Assembly (NCBI RefSeq): GCF_001720585.1
Contig: NZ_MABH01000165.1
Span: 27,674-91,673 of the forward strand
Reading direction: 5' to 3'
DNA from: Cereibacter johrii
GTDB lineage: Bacteria > Pseudomonadota > Alphaproteobacteria > Rhodobacterales > Rhodobacteraceae
Length of the DNA stretch: 64,000 bases
Below, one piece after another: positions 34,462-42,663 of this stretch (position 1 is the stretch's first letter; every line of letters starts with the position of its first letter). The notes under the pieces were generated by a model. It searched no databases. It had not been told where the DNA came from and worked only from the letters and a program-made list of their open reading frames with translations. Position numbers and translations under genes: made by a program.

Positions 34462-36228
34462 TCACGGGGCCTCGGCGGCGCTCTCGTTGCGCGCCTCGGC
34501 ATCGGCGAGGGGGCGGATCTCGAACCGGACGCTGAGGCTGTGGCTCGTCTCGGTCTTGTCGATCCTGACCTCGCCGCCGATCTGCTGCGCGAAGCCCGCC
34601 AGAAGCTGCGCGCCGAGCCCGGTGCCCATCGCCGTCGTCTCGGCCGACGGCGGCTCGGTCCCGAGGCTGTTGGTGACATCGAGCACTGCCATCGACTTTT
34701 CCTCGCGGTGGAGCGACACGTCGAGCCGCGGCGTCTCGCCCGCGGGCGCGCCGGCATATTTCATCACATTGGTCAGGGCCTCGGTCAGCAGGAGCGCCAG
34801 CGGCACCGCCTGATCGGGGGTCAGGCGCACGTCGCCGAACGAGGTGTGGACGGCGATCCGGCGCCCGGGGCCCGTCGCGAGATTGACCACCTGCCGCACG
34901 ATGTCGGACAGGAGCTCGTCGGCGCGGATGTCGGTGAGGCCGGTCGTCTGATAGAGGCCGCGGTGGATCGTGGCGAGGCTCATCACCCGGTCCTGCAGCC
35001 CCTTCATCAGCCCCTTGGCCTCGGGCGTGCGGGCCTGACGCATCTGCATGTTCATGATCGAGGCGATGAGCTGGAGGTTGTTCTTCACGCGGTGATGGAC
35101 CTCGCGCAGCAGAACCTCCTTCTGGTGCACCATGTCCTCGAGTTCGGCCTCGTCATGCAGGATCGTGTCGGTCATGCGCGCGAAGGCCTCGGCCAGTTCC
35201 CGGATCTCCTGCGGCGCATCGGCGAAGTCCAGCGGATCGACGACCCTGCTGCCCTTGGCGAATTCGAGGATCGCCTCGCGGAGGCGCCGGATCGGCTGGG
35301 GCATCATCCGCTCGGCCGCGAGCCATGTGACGAGCAGGCAGGCCAGCCACATGAGCGAGGGCAGCGCGAACGACGGCAGCGCCCGGATCCAGAGCCCGGC
35401 GTCGCCGCCCGCGGGCCAGGAGCCAAGGGCATAGAGGCGGCCGGCGATGATGGGCACGACCGAATAGACCCGTTCGGCGCCCGACTCGGTGGCCGCGGTG
35501 AAGGCGAGGGTTCGCGCCTCGCCGGTCAGCGCGGCAAGGGCGCGGTCGCGCGGCAGAAGGCGCCCCCCCCTCTCGAAGCCCACCGAGGAGGTCAGGATCT
35601 CGCCGGCGCCGTTGAAGGTCATGAGAACCGGCGGCACCTGCCCCGGAGCTGCGGCACTCTCCCGGCTCAGAAGGGCGCTGTGCGCGAGCGAAATCGCCAG
35701 CACGCCGAGCTGCCGCCCGCCTGAATCGATGACCGGGTTCGTGGCGACAACCACCGACTTCCCCGAGACCGGCCCGTTCGGATCGATCTGAAGCGTAGGC
35801 TCGCCCGCCTGAAGCGCCGCGGCGGCCAGCTCGTTCCCCGAAAAATCCATCTCGCGGCCGAAGGAGGAGCAGGTCATCCGCCCGTCATTGTCGATGAAGC
35901 CGATGGCGGCGTAGCTCTGCGACCCCATCTGCACTTCGCGAAGCGCGGTGTTGCACGCATCCCCCGTCGCAAGCAGCGGGCGCACGACCTCGGCCAGAGC
36001 CGCGGCTGCGCCCTGGGCCTTCTGGATCAGCCGCACCTCGTGCTCGGCTGCCCGCATGGTCTCGCCGGTGAGGGCTGCCTCCGACCGCGCCTCCGCCTCC
36101 CTCAGCACCGCATGGGATTGCAGCACCGAGATCGCGCCCAGAGGCAGCAGGGCGGCGGCGAGCAGAAAGGCCATCCGTGACCCGATCCTGTCCCCGTAGC
36201 GCCGCCGCAGCCCGGCGAAGAAGGTCAT
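34462..36228 (-). CDS. Membrane sensor histidine kinase (HisKA_2 type) of the general stress locus
   Basis: A 588-residue kinase. A membrane helix at about residues 19-36 and another at about 285-307 enclose a periplasmic sensor with dCache-like features. A HAMP-like linker precedes the HisKA_2 box LLREVHHRVKNNLQLIASI, with HATPase motifs VPLALLLTEALTNVMKYAG and GTGLGAQLLAGFAQQIGG. Such kinases feed PhyR in alphaproteobacteria. It overlaps the ecfG gene by four bases, supporting a role upstream of PhyR-NepR-EcfG. Cys residues in GDACNTAL and MTCSSFG are notable in the sensor. Confidence 0.88.
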   Translation of the reverse strand: MTFFAGLRRRYGDRIGSRMAFLLAAALLPLGAISVLQSHAVLREAEARSEAALTGETMRAAEHEVRLIQKAQGAAAALAEVVRPLLATGDACNTALREVQMGSQSYAAIGFIDNDGRMTCSSFGREMDFSGNELAAAALQAGEPTLQIDPNGPVSGKSVVVATNPVIDSGGRQLGVLAISLAHSALLSRESAAAPGQVPPVLMTFNGAGEILTSSVGFERGGRLLPRDRALAALTGEARTLAFTAATESGAERVYSVVPIIAGRLYALGSWPAGGDAGLWIRALPSFALPSLMWLACLLVTWLAAERMMPQPIRRLREAILEFAKGSRVVDPLDFADAPQEIRELAEAFARMTDTILHDEAELEDMVHQKEVLLREVHHRVKNNLQLIASIMNMQMRQARTPEAKGLMKGLQDRVMSLATIHRGLYQTTGLTDIRADELLSDIVRQVVNLATGPGRRIAVHTSFGDVRLTPDQAVPLALLLTEALTNVMKYAGAPAGETPRLDVSLHREEKSMAVLDVTNSLGTEPPSAETTAMGTGLGAQLLAGFAQQIGGEVRIDKTETSHSLSVRFEIRPLADAEARNESAAEAP

Positions 36229-36809
36229 GCAGCCGTCATCCCCGACCGCGACATGACCGCGAGCGTCTGTCCGTCCACACCCGAGAAGATCTCCTCGCCC
36301 TTCTCGAGGCCGAGAAGCTCGGCGAGCCGCGCGCGGGCGCGGTTGGCGCGGCTCTTCACGGTGCCGACGGCGACGCCCATCATCTGCGCCGCATCCTCGT
36401 AGGCGAAGCCCGAGGCGCCGACGAGGATCAGCACCTCGCGATGCTCCGGCGAGAGCTGGTCGAAGGCCGCGCTGAAGTCCGAAAAGGCCAGATGCCCGTC
36501 ATGGGCGGGCTTGACGAAGAGCGACGCCGCATGGACCCCCTCGGGATCGGGCACTTCGCGCCGATGCTTGCGCTTGTCGGAGTAGAAGGTGTTGCGCAGG
36601 ATGGTGAAGAGCCAGGCCCGCAGGTTGGTGCCTTCGGTGAACTTGTCGAAGTTCGTCCAGGCCTTCACGATCGTGTCCTGCACGAGGTCGTCGGCGACGG
36701 CCACGTTGCGGGTGAGGCTGATGGCGAAGGCGCGCAGCGCCGGCAGATGCTCGGGAAGCTCATCGCGCGGATCGCGATGCTCGCCCGGAGCCTTCGAAGT
36801 CTGCGTCAT
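36225..36809 (-). CDS. ecfG: EcfG-type ECF sigma factor of the general stress response
   Basis: A 194-residue sigma factor. Region 2 reads LTRNVAVADDLVQDTIVKAW and NLRAWLFTILRNTFYSDKRK, and region 4 LSPEHREVLILVGASGFAYE and GVAVGTVKSRANRARARL. The arrangement next to nepR and phyR identifies the ECF15/EcfG group. It directs transcription from GGAAC-N16/17-cGTT promoters, four regions of which are found in this window. It is translationally coupled to nepR upstream (ATGA) and the kinase downstream. Confidence 0.92.
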   Translation of the reverse strand: MTQTSKAPGEHRDPRDELPEHLPALRAFAISLTRNVAVADDLVQDTIVKAWTNFDKFTEGTNLRAWLFTILRNTFYSDKRKHRREVPDPEGVHAASLFVKPAHDGHLAFSDFSAAFDQLSPEHREVLILVGASGFAYEDAAQMMGVAVGTVKSRANRARARLAELLGLEKGEEIFSGVDGQTLAVMSRSGMTAA

Positions 36810-37012
36810 TTTCCGGTTCCCTTCTGCCGCAGCTGGTCGAGCAACATGGCGAAGCGATCGGGGACTTCCTGAACAAGGGCCTCCTCGTAAACGCGTCTCA
36901 GGTTCTCGTCGATCTGCTGCTGCAGCTCCTTCCGGCTCTTGCCCTTGGTGTTGTCTCCTCCCTTGGCCGTCGCCTTGTCCGGCGATGCCTTGGGTTCTGT
37001 CGATTGCGCCAT
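36806..37012 (-). CDS. nepR: NepR anti-sigma factor
   Basis: A 68-residue protein with a disordered Lys-rich N terminus (MAQSTEPKASPDKATAKGGD) and the NepR core IDENLRRVYEEALVQEVPDR FAMLLDQL in two helices. NepR sequesters EcfG until phosphorylated PhyR takes it away. It is first in the operon nepR-ecfG-kinase, divergent from phyR, and overlaps ecfG by four bases. Confidence 0.92.
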   Translation of the reverse strand: MAQSTEPKASPDKATAKGGDNTKGKSRKELQQQIDENLRRVYEEALVQEVPDRFAMLLDQLRQKGTGK

Positions 37013-37052
37013 GGAAACTGCCACGCCCTTCACAAAAGTTGATAAGATCCCC

Positions 37053-37084
37053 GGAACCGAACGCGGGCACCGGCGTTCGGTTCC
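37053..37084. promoter_or_regulatory. Symmetric divergent sigma-EcfG promoter (nepR // phyR)
   Basis: A perfect inverted repeat: 37053-37064 GGAACCGAACGC and 37073-37084 GCGTTCGGTTCC, spacer 8 bases. On the plus strand GGAAC (37053-37057), 16 bases, CGTT (37074-37077). On the minus strand GGAAC (37084-37080), 16 bases, CGTT (37063-37060). Each strand therefore has an exact GGAAC-N16-CGTT promoter sharing the same 32 bp. Confidence 0.75.
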
Positions 37085-37114
37085 CAAGAATGTTGCAGCC
37101 AGGGGACCTTGTAT

Positions 37115-37924
37115 ATGACCTCCGACACGACGCCCGACCTCGCCAGTGTGATCGGGACCAACCTGCCGTATCTGCGCCGCTATGCGCGCGCGCTGACCGG
37201 CAGTCAGGAGACGGGCGATCGCTACGCCGCCGCGACCCTCGAGGCCATTCTGGAGGATACGCACATCTTCGAGGCGACCGAAAGTCCGAAGGTGGCGCTG
37301 TTCCATGCGTTCCATCTGGTCTGGGCCAGTGCCGGCGCGCCGCTGGGCGAGCCTGACAGCCGGCTCTCGCAGCGGGCGCAGGATCACATGTCGCGTCTGA
37401 CGCCGAACACGCGCGAGGCGTTGCTGCTTCATGCGATCGAAGGGTTCCACCACGAGGAGATCGGCGCGATCATGCAGATCGACGCCGGCGAGGCCGCGGA
37501 GCTGATCGAGATCGCGCAGCGCGAGATGGCGAACTCGGTTGCCGGCCGCATCATGGTCATCGAGGACGAGGCGATCATCGCCATGGACATCGTGGCGATC
37601 GTGCGGGAGATGGGTCACGGTGTCACCGGCATCGCCCGCACCCGGACGGAAGCCGTGGCGCTGGCCGCCAAGGAGCGTCCGGATCTGATCCTGGCCGACA
37701 TCCAGCTTGCGGACAATTCCTCGGGCATCGACGCGGTGAACGACATCCTCAAGCAGTTCGAGGACATCCCGGTCATCTTCGTCACCGCCTTCCCCGAGCG
37801 GCTGCTGACGGGCAAGCGCCCCGAGCCGGCCTTCCTCATCACCAAGCCCTACTCCGAGGATCAGGTCCGCTCGGCTGTCAGCCAGGCCATGTTCTTCTCC
37901 TCGACCGAAACGCTCAACGCCTGA
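37115..37924 (+). CDS. phyR: PhyR general stress response regulator
   Basis: A 269-residue anti-anti-sigma factor. Residues 10-130 imitate an ECF sigma factor (NLPYLRRYARALTGSQETGD, LTPNTREALLLHAIEGFHHE). Residues 140-260 are a receiver with VIEDEAIIAMDI, phosphoacceptor in LILADIQLADNSSG, VIFVTAFPERL and ITKPYSEDQV. On phosphorylation it binds NepR and releases EcfG. The ATG at 37115 has AGGGGA eight bases upstream; a TTG two codons earlier is less likely. Confidence 0.94.
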   Translation: MTSDTTPDLASVIGTNLPYLRRYARALTGSQETGDRYAAATLEAILEDTHIFEATESPKVALFHAFHLVWASAGAPLGEPDSRLSQRAQDHMSRLTPNTREALLLHAIEGFHHEEIGAIMQIDAGEAAELIEIAQREMANSVAGRIMVIEDEAIIAMDIVAIVREMGHGVTGIARTRTEAVALAAKERPDLILADIQLADNSSGIDAVNDILKQFEDIPVIFVTAFPERLLTGKRPEPAFLITKPYSEDQVRSAVSQAMFFSSTETLNA

Positions 37925-37937
37925 CGGGCATGGGCGT

Positions 37938-38297
37938 TCAGTCCGCCTCCTGGTCGCGCCGCTCTTCGGCGGCGCGTTCCAGAAGGGCAAGGACGGCATC
38001 GCTCGTGAAGGGGCGCGACAGGATCCACCAGTCGGCGCCCTCTCCCGCCTCCTCGGCCTCTTCGCCGAGAAGGACCAGTCGGGTGCCGTTGCGCAGGAGC
38101 GCCTTGATGGCGGGATGCGCCAGCGCCTTCTCCGGCGAAAGTCCCACGAAAGCCACACGCGGCTGGCAGGTCGGGCCGAGGTCCTCGGGCTTGCGCCCGA
38201 CGATCACCTCTGCCTCCGGATCGTGGTCGAGGATCGTCTGCGCAAGATCCTGCGCCACGACCACATGTTTCAGAGCGACGAAATAGCAGGAGCGCAC
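37938..38297 (-). CDS. Receiver-like hypothetical protein
   Basis: About 119 residues if started at GTG 38297 (RSCYFVALKHVVVAQDLAQT). The fold order resembles a receiver domain (RVAFVGLSPEKALAHP, TRLVLLGEEAEEAGEGADW, ILSRPFTSDAVLALLERA). The usual acidic pair and phosphoacceptor Asp are missing, so it would be a pseudo-receiver. A longer version from ATG 38360 would leave 11 bases to the divergent Crp/Fnr gene, which seems too tight. It converges on phyR, 13 bases apart. Confidence 0.6.
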   Translation of the reverse strand: MRSCYFVALKHVVVAQDLAQTILDHDPEAEVIVGRKPEDLGPTCQPRVAFVGLSPEKALAHPAIKALLRNGTRLVLLGEEAEEAGEGADWWILSRPFTSDAVLALLERAAEERRDQEAD

Positions 38298-38371
38298 CTT
38301 GTCCCGGCCTCGATCAAATGGATTTGCGCCCCCTATGCGCCCATTCTTCCGCCGCTGCATTAAACTGTGAC

Positions 38372-39121
38372 ATGTTCATGTCCGATCCTGACTCCACAAT
38401 CGCCAATTGCCGAACCTGCCCGCTCCGGCGGAAACAGCTGTTCCTTCCCTTCTCCGAAAGCGAGCTCTCCTTCATGGAGCAGTTCAGGGTGGGTGAAATG
38501 GTCGTCGCGCCCGGCATGACCCTCCTTGAGGAGGGACAGGGCAGCGCGCATCTTTTCACCGTCCTGAGCGGGCTCGGCATCCGGTCCACCATGCTCGAGA
38601 ACGGCCGGCGTCAGGTCATCAACTTCCTCTTCCCGGGCGATTTCATCGGCCTGCAGGCCGGTCTGGCGGGAGAGATGCGCCATTCGGTCGAAAGCACGAC
38701 CTCGATGGTGCTCTGCGTCTTCAACCGCGCGGATCTGTGGGACCTGTTCCGCGAACAGCCCGAGCGCGCCTACGACCTCACCTGGATCGCGGCGGTCGAG
38801 GAGCATTTCCTGGGCGAGACCATCGCCTCGCTCGGCCAGCGGGACGCGACCGAGCGGCTGGCCTGGGCGCTGCTGCGCATCCACGAGCGGCTGTCGGCCA
38901 TCGGCCTCGCCGAGCGGGGCCGGGTGCCGATGCCCTGGCGGCAGCAGGATCTGGCGGATGCGCTGGGTCTGTCGCTCGTTCACACCAACAAGACGATCCG
39001 CCGCCTGCGCGAGACGGGCCACGCGCTCTGGGCGGGGGGCACCCTGTCCATCGACCGCGAGCGGCTCGCGGCGCTGGCGCTGGTCGATCCCGACCGTCCG
39101 CGCCGCAGACCCCTGATCTGA
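38372..39121 (+). CDS. Crp/Fnr family transcriptional regulator
   Basis: About 249 residues. Two cysteines (NCRTCPLRRKQLF) lie near the N terminus, followed by a cyclic-nucleotide-type beta roll (VVAPGMTLLEEGQGSAHLFT, VINFLFPGDFIGLQAGLAGE) and the C-terminal winged helix WRQQDLADALGLSLVHTNKT. Only two N-terminal Cys are seen, so a full Fnr-type iron-sulfur cluster is unlikely. The start is uncertain between ATG 38372 and 38378; neither has a good ribosome site. Target genes unknown. Confidence 0.85.
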   Translation: MFMSDPDSTIANCRTCPLRRKQLFLPFSESELSFMEQFRVGEMVVAPGMTLLEEGQGSAHLFTVLSGLGIRSTMLENGRRQVINFLFPGDFIGLQAGLAGEMRHSVESTTSMVLCVFNRADLWDLFREQPERAYDLTWIAAVEEHFLGETIASLGQRDATERLAWALLRIHERLSAIGLAERGRVPMPWRQQDLADALGLSLVHTNKTIRRLRETGHALWAGGTLSIDRERLAALALVDPDRPRRRPLI

Positions 39122-39131
39122 CAGGCGGCAG

Positions 39132-39156
39132 GGAACCGCGGGCGGATTTCCGCGTT
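39132..39156 (+). promoter_or_regulatory. Sigma-EcfG promoter before secreted protein
   Basis: GGAAC (39132-39136), 16 bases, CGTT (39153-39156): an exact match to the EcfG consensus, 11 bases after the stop of the Crp/Fnr gene and 63 bases before the ATG at 39219. Confidence 0.7.
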
Positions 39157-39218
39157 CTTTTCCCACAGGATGGGCGGGACCATCGCCCGCGTCCAACTTT
39201 CAAGTTCGGAGATAATCA

Positions 39219-39713
39219 ATGTACGGGAAGACCCTTGCGGCCGCCCTTCTGGGCGCGGCTCTGACCTTGCCTGCGCTGGCTCTGGCCGATGCGCCGATGA
39301 TCAAGTCGATCGACGTCGAAACCTCGCTGAACGATCTGAGCAACGCTGAGGCCGCGGCTTACTGGAAGTCGCTCGACACCGACCTCGAGACCGCCATCGC
39401 CGCGCAGCTCGTCGGCCGCCTCGGCGACGAAGGCATGGACATCAAGATCGACATGAACGAGGTGGCGCTGGCCAACTTCTTCCAGTCGGCCGTGGGCTCC
39501 GCCGAGAGCACCATGTCGGGCACGGTCAACGTGATCGACCTGAACAACAACACGAACTTCAACACGTTCGATCTCACGGTGACGATGGCCCAGGCCCTGC
39601 CGATGATGCCGCCGGGCACCGATATCACCGTGATCCCGCCGACCAGCGACGAAGTCTATGCCGGCATGGTCGCGACCTTCGCCGCCGCGGTGGTCGAGCG
39701 CATCGACGGCTGA
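39219..39713 (+). CDS. Secreted hypothetical protein, general stress candidate
   Basis: A 164-residue protein with signal peptide MYGKTLAAALLGAALTLPAL cleaved near ALA-DAP. The mature part is acidic, rich in Asn, Thr and Met, with DLNNNTNFNTFDLTVTMAQA in the middle and no cysteine. I do not recognise a family; it should be periplasmic or surface-located. Two lines support a real, independently regulated gene: a perfect EcfG promoter upstream and a strong terminator 48 bases downstream. Confidence 0.75.
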   Translation: MYGKTLAAALLGAALTLPALALADAPMIKSIDVETSLNDLSNAEAAAYWKSLDTDLETAIAAQLVGRLGDEGMDIKIDMNEVALANFFQSAVGSAESTMSGTVNVIDLNNNTNFNTFDLTVTMAQALPMMPPGTDITVIPPTSDEVYAGMVATFAAAVVERIDG

Positions 39714-39761
39714 TGCCAGGCTCCTCGACCCGCTCCTCGGGGCGGGTCATGCACGACCCAG

Positions 39762-39791
39762 GGCGGCGCCTCCGGCGCCGCCGTTCGTTTT
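39762..39791 (+). terminator. Rho-independent terminator after secreted protein gene
   Basis: GGCGGCGCC (39762-39770), loop TCC, GGCGCCGCC (39774-39782), followed by GTTCGTTTT. A 9-bp perfect stem 48 bases after the stop codon. Confidence 0.8.
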
Positions 39792-39861
39792 GACGACGGG
39801 TGTGGCGAAAGACCTGTCATCAGGCCGGCGCGCCGCATCATGATGGTCTGGAAACGAGACG

Positions 39862-39898
39862 CGCCGCCAGCAGGGGAGGGAAAACCCTGGTGGCGGCG
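39862..39898. repeat. Long imperfect hairpin in intergenic region
   Basis: Arms 39862-39875 (CGCCGCCAGCAGGG) and 39885-39898 (CCCTGGTGGCGGCG) pair with one mismatch around a 9-base loop GAGGGAAAA minus ends. It lies in the 297-base gap between the secreted-protein gene and the AGE epimerase and might end the leftward epimerase transcript, 113 bases past its stop. Nothing else is seen in the gap. Confidence 0.5.
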
Positions 39899-40010
39899 CT
39901 CGGCCCGCGGCAGTTCAGGGCAAGGCGTCGGGGAAAGCGCCAGCCGCGGGATTGAGGGATGAACACTCTCCAAAAGAGGAAGTTCCACCTTTCGGAAAAA
40001 ATCCTGCGCC

Positions 40011-41267
40011 TCAGTTCGCGGCGAGGAGATTGCGCGACGAGGCCCGCAGGCCGCGGATGACGCTGGCCGTGGGAGGCAGGAGCGGAATGAGGCAGGCCTG
40101 CACCGCGTGATAGAGGTCGGGCTTGCCGCGGAACACCCGCTCGACCGGGCGCAGGTCGCTGTCGAGTTCGGCAAACCAGCCGCCGTGCGTGCGATCAAGG
40201 AAGCGGTCGGCCACGAAGTCCCAGATCCGGCGATACCAGCCTTCGAAACGCGCGTCTCCGCCGGAGCGTCGCAGGACATGCGCCGCCCCGATGCCTTCGG
40301 CGCAGGGCCACCAGAACCGGTCCTCGCGGTCGGGCCGGTCGCTCCAGTGCAGCGTGTAATAGAAGCCGCCTGCGCGGCGATCCCAGCCGATCTCGACGGT
40401 GCGGAGGAACAGCGCCTCCGCCGCCTCGCGCATCCAGCCCTCGCGCTGGCCCCCGAGATGCCACAGCTGCACAAGAAGCCGGCTCCATTCCAGCGCATGG
40501 CCGGGCGTCGTGCCTGCCGGGCGGAACATGGGGTCGCCCGCATGGTCGCGGTCCACCTGCCAGTCCGCGTCGTAATGTTCGGGCACCCGCCAATGTTCGG
40601 CGCGGGCATGGCGGTCGATCAGCAGCCGCGCGATCCGTTCGGCCATCCTGAGCCATTCCGCGTCGCCCGTGGCCTCGAAGGCAGCCATCAGCGCCTCGGT
40701 CAGGTGCATGTTGGAATTCTGGCCCCGGTAGGGGCCCAGCGGATGCCAGTCCTCGGTGAACTCCTCGCGCGAGGCTCCGGCCGCGGCATCCCAGAACCGG
40801 TGCCGGATCACTTCGCCCACATCGGCCAGAAGCCGGTCGGCGTCCGGATGGCCTGCGACCCGAGCCGAAGCCGCCGCCAGCAGCACGAAGGCATGGCCGT
40901 AGGCCTGTTTTGTGGCATTCACCGGCCCGTCGGGATCGAAGCTCCAGACATAGCCGCCATGATGCGGATCGCGGTGGCGCGACCAGAGCGTCTGCATCCC
41001 GTGGTCGATCATCCGGTCCGCGCCGGGCAGGCCCAGCTCGCGCGCGAGCGTGTAGCAATGGACCATCCGCGTCGTGTCGTGGATCTGGCGCAGCCTGCCC
41101 GCCGCGCCGCCCAGCGGCTGGCCGCGCAGGTCGAGCGGATGAAACCCGCCGGCCGGATCGAGCGCGGGTCGAAAGAAGTCGAACAGCCCCCGCGCCTGAT
41201 CCAGAAGCCACAGCCGGTGCGCCGGCCGCTCCACCCAGTCCGGTCCCTCGGTCCCGCTCCCGCCCAT
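40011..41267 (-). CDS. AGE-family sugar epimerase/isomerase
   Basis: A 418-residue (alpha/alpha)6-barrel protein of the N-acylglucosamine 2-epimerase family, including mannose and sulfoquinovose isomerases. Typical segments are RMVHCYTLARELGLPG, PYRGQNSNMHLTEALMAAFE, TPGHALEWSRLLVQLW and RFWWPCAEGIGAAHVL, carrying the conserved His and Glu. The ATG at 41267 follows GGGAGG by seven bases; a GTG overlapping the cbbZ stop is also possible. It follows cbbZ on the same strand after 47 bases, but its link to carbon fixation is unclear. Confidence 0.85.
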   Translation of the reverse strand: MGGSGTEGPDWVERPAHRLWLLDQARGLFDFFRPALDPAGGFHPLDLRGQPLGGAAGRLRQIHDTTRMVHCYTLARELGLPGADRMIDHGMQTLWSRHRDPHHGGYVWSFDPDGPVNATKQAYGHAFVLLAAASARVAGHPDADRLLADVGEVIRHRFWDAAAGASREEFTEDWHPLGPYRGQNSNMHLTEALMAAFEATGDAEWLRMAERIARLLIDRHARAEHWRVPEHYDADWQVDRDHAGDPMFRPAGTTPGHALEWSRLLVQLWHLGGQREGWMREAAEALFLRTVEIGWDRRAGGFYYTLHWSDRPDREDRFWWPCAEGIGAAHVLRRSGGDARFEGWYRRIWDFVADRFLDRTHGGWFAELDSDLRPVERVFRGKPDLYHAVQACLIPLLPPTASVIRGLRASSRNLLAAN

Positions 41268-41314
41268 GCGCGCCTCCCGCCGGTGTCCCGGCAAGGATAG
41301 GCGCGCGGGGCCCG

Positions 41315-41971
41315 TCACGCCAAGAGGTGCTTCAGAAGGTCCGGCAGCTCGTCGTGATGGCTGAAGAGCCCGTGGTGCGGCAACTCATGCACCGGCGCAT
41401 GGCGGTAGCCTTCGGTGAAGAGCGCAAAGCGCAGCCCCGCGGCCCGGGCGGTGGCGGCGTCCACCTCGCTGTCGCCCACATAGAGCACGACCTCCTCCTT
41501 CAGCGCGGCCGCGGTCGCGGTGAGCGGCGCCGGGTCGGGCTTGCGCTGGGGCAGGCTGTCGCCGCCGATGATGGCATCGAACAGCTCGAGCAGGCCGAAG
41601 AGCGACAGGATCTGCCGCGAGGCGCCCACGGGCTTGTTGGTGCACAGCCCGATGCGCCAGCCCTCCGCGCGCAGGTGCCGGATCGCCGCCTCGGCGCCCG
41701 GATAGACGCTGGTGAGCGTCGCCGGATCCGCCTCGTAATGCGCCATGAACCGCCCCTGAAGCTGGGCCTGGCGGTGCGCGTCCGGCGCCTCGCCCCGGGC
41801 GGCCAGCACACGCTGGATCAGCACCGGCACGCCATTGCCGATGAAGCCGGTGATCTCCGCGAGGGTGAAGGGGGCGCCTCCCTCCTCGGCCAGCGCCTTG
41901 TTGACGGCGGCATGGATGTCGGGCGCGGAATGGACGAGGGTCCCGTCCAGATCGAAGACGACTCCCGGCAT
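41315..41971 (-). CDS. cbbZ: Phosphoglycolate phosphatase
   Basis: A 218-residue HAD hydrolase removing phosphate from 2-phosphoglycolate, the toxic product of the RuBisCO oxygenase reaction. HAD motif I is [16 protein letters not shown], motif [18 protein letters not shown], and the C-terminal motifs are [10 protein letters not shown] with Lys and [19 protein letters not shown]. It overlaps cbbY by one base and closes the cbb gene series. Confidence 0.92.
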   Translation of the reverse strand: MPGVVFDLDGTLVHSAPDIHAAVNKALAEEGGAPFTLAEITGFIGNGVPVLIQRVLAARGEAPDAHRQAQLQGRFMAHYEADPATLTSVYPGAEAAIRHLRAEGWRIGLCTNKPVGASRQILSLFGLLELFDAIIGGDSLPQRKPDPAPLTATAAALKEEVVLYVGDSEVDAATARAAGLRFALFTEGYRHAPVHELPHHGLFSHHDELPDLLKHLLA

Positions 41972-42663
41972 CAAGCCACCGGCGCCGTCAGATCGAGGCC
42001 GGCGAGCCCGCCGAGCTCGGCGAAACTGTCGACGAGCCGGTCCGCCCCGGCGAACTCCTCGTGCCGGGTGTAGAAGCCGGGCGAGACGATGCAGCGCAGC
42101 CCCGCCGCCTTGGCGGCCCGCAGACCGTTGAGCGAATCCTCCAGCGCGACGGCCCGGTCCGGCGGCACGCCGAGCTCGCGGAGCGCAAGCCGGTAGATCT
42201 CGGGCGAGGGCTTCTTCTCGGCCACCATGTCGCCCGCCGCGATCGCGTCGAAGACCTCGCGCGCGGGACGGCCGAAACAGGCCCGGCACAGGGCCTCGAC
42301 ATTGGGCAGGCTGGTGGTGGTGGCCACGGCGAGCCGGATCCCGGCGCGCTTCGCCTCGGCGATCAGGTCGGCGATGCCCGGCCGCAGCGCGATCTCGCCC
42401 TCGGCCATCAGCGCCACGAACCGCTCGGTCTTGGCGCGGTGGATATCGGCGATGGGCAGCGGCGCCGGATCGCCCTTCTGGTGGCGCAGGAACCGCGCAA
42501 TGCGCTCCTTGCCGCCCGTGGTCGTCAGCAGTTCGCGATACTCCTCGCGGTCCCAGAACCAGTCCAGCCCCAGCGCGGCAAAGGTCTCGTTGAAGGCGCG
42601 CCGGTGCAGCTCCTCGGTCTCGGCGAGCGTCCCGTCCACGTCGAAAAGGATCGCCTCGATCAT
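41971..42663 (-). CDS. cbbY: Xylulose-1,5-bisphosphate phosphatase CbbY
   Basis: A 230-residue HAD phosphatase that degrades xylulose-1,5-bisphosphate, a misfire product that inhibits red-type RuBisCO. Motif I is [20 protein letters not shown], the cap contains [12 protein letters not shown], motif II is [14 protein letters not shown], and [11 protein letters not shown] and [18 protein letters not shown] follow. It overlaps cbbX by four bases, matching the pairing of the two in form IC operons. Confidence 0.94.
   Translation of the reverse strand: MIEAILFDVDGTLAETEELHRRAFNETFAALGLDWFWDREEYRELLTTTGGKERIARFLRHQKGDPAPLPIADIHRAKTERFVALMAEGEIALRPGIADLIAEAKRAGIRLAVATTTSLPNVEALCRACFGRPAREVFDAIAAGDMVAEKKPSPEIYRLALRELGVPPDRAVALEDSLNGLRAAKAAGLRCIVSPGFYTRHEEFAGADRLVDSFAELGGLAGLDLTAPVA

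Noticed and set aside
39962..39986. GGAAC-N16-TGTT on the minus strand
   Set aside because: No minus-strand gene lies downstream before 39713, and the -10 deviates from CGTT.
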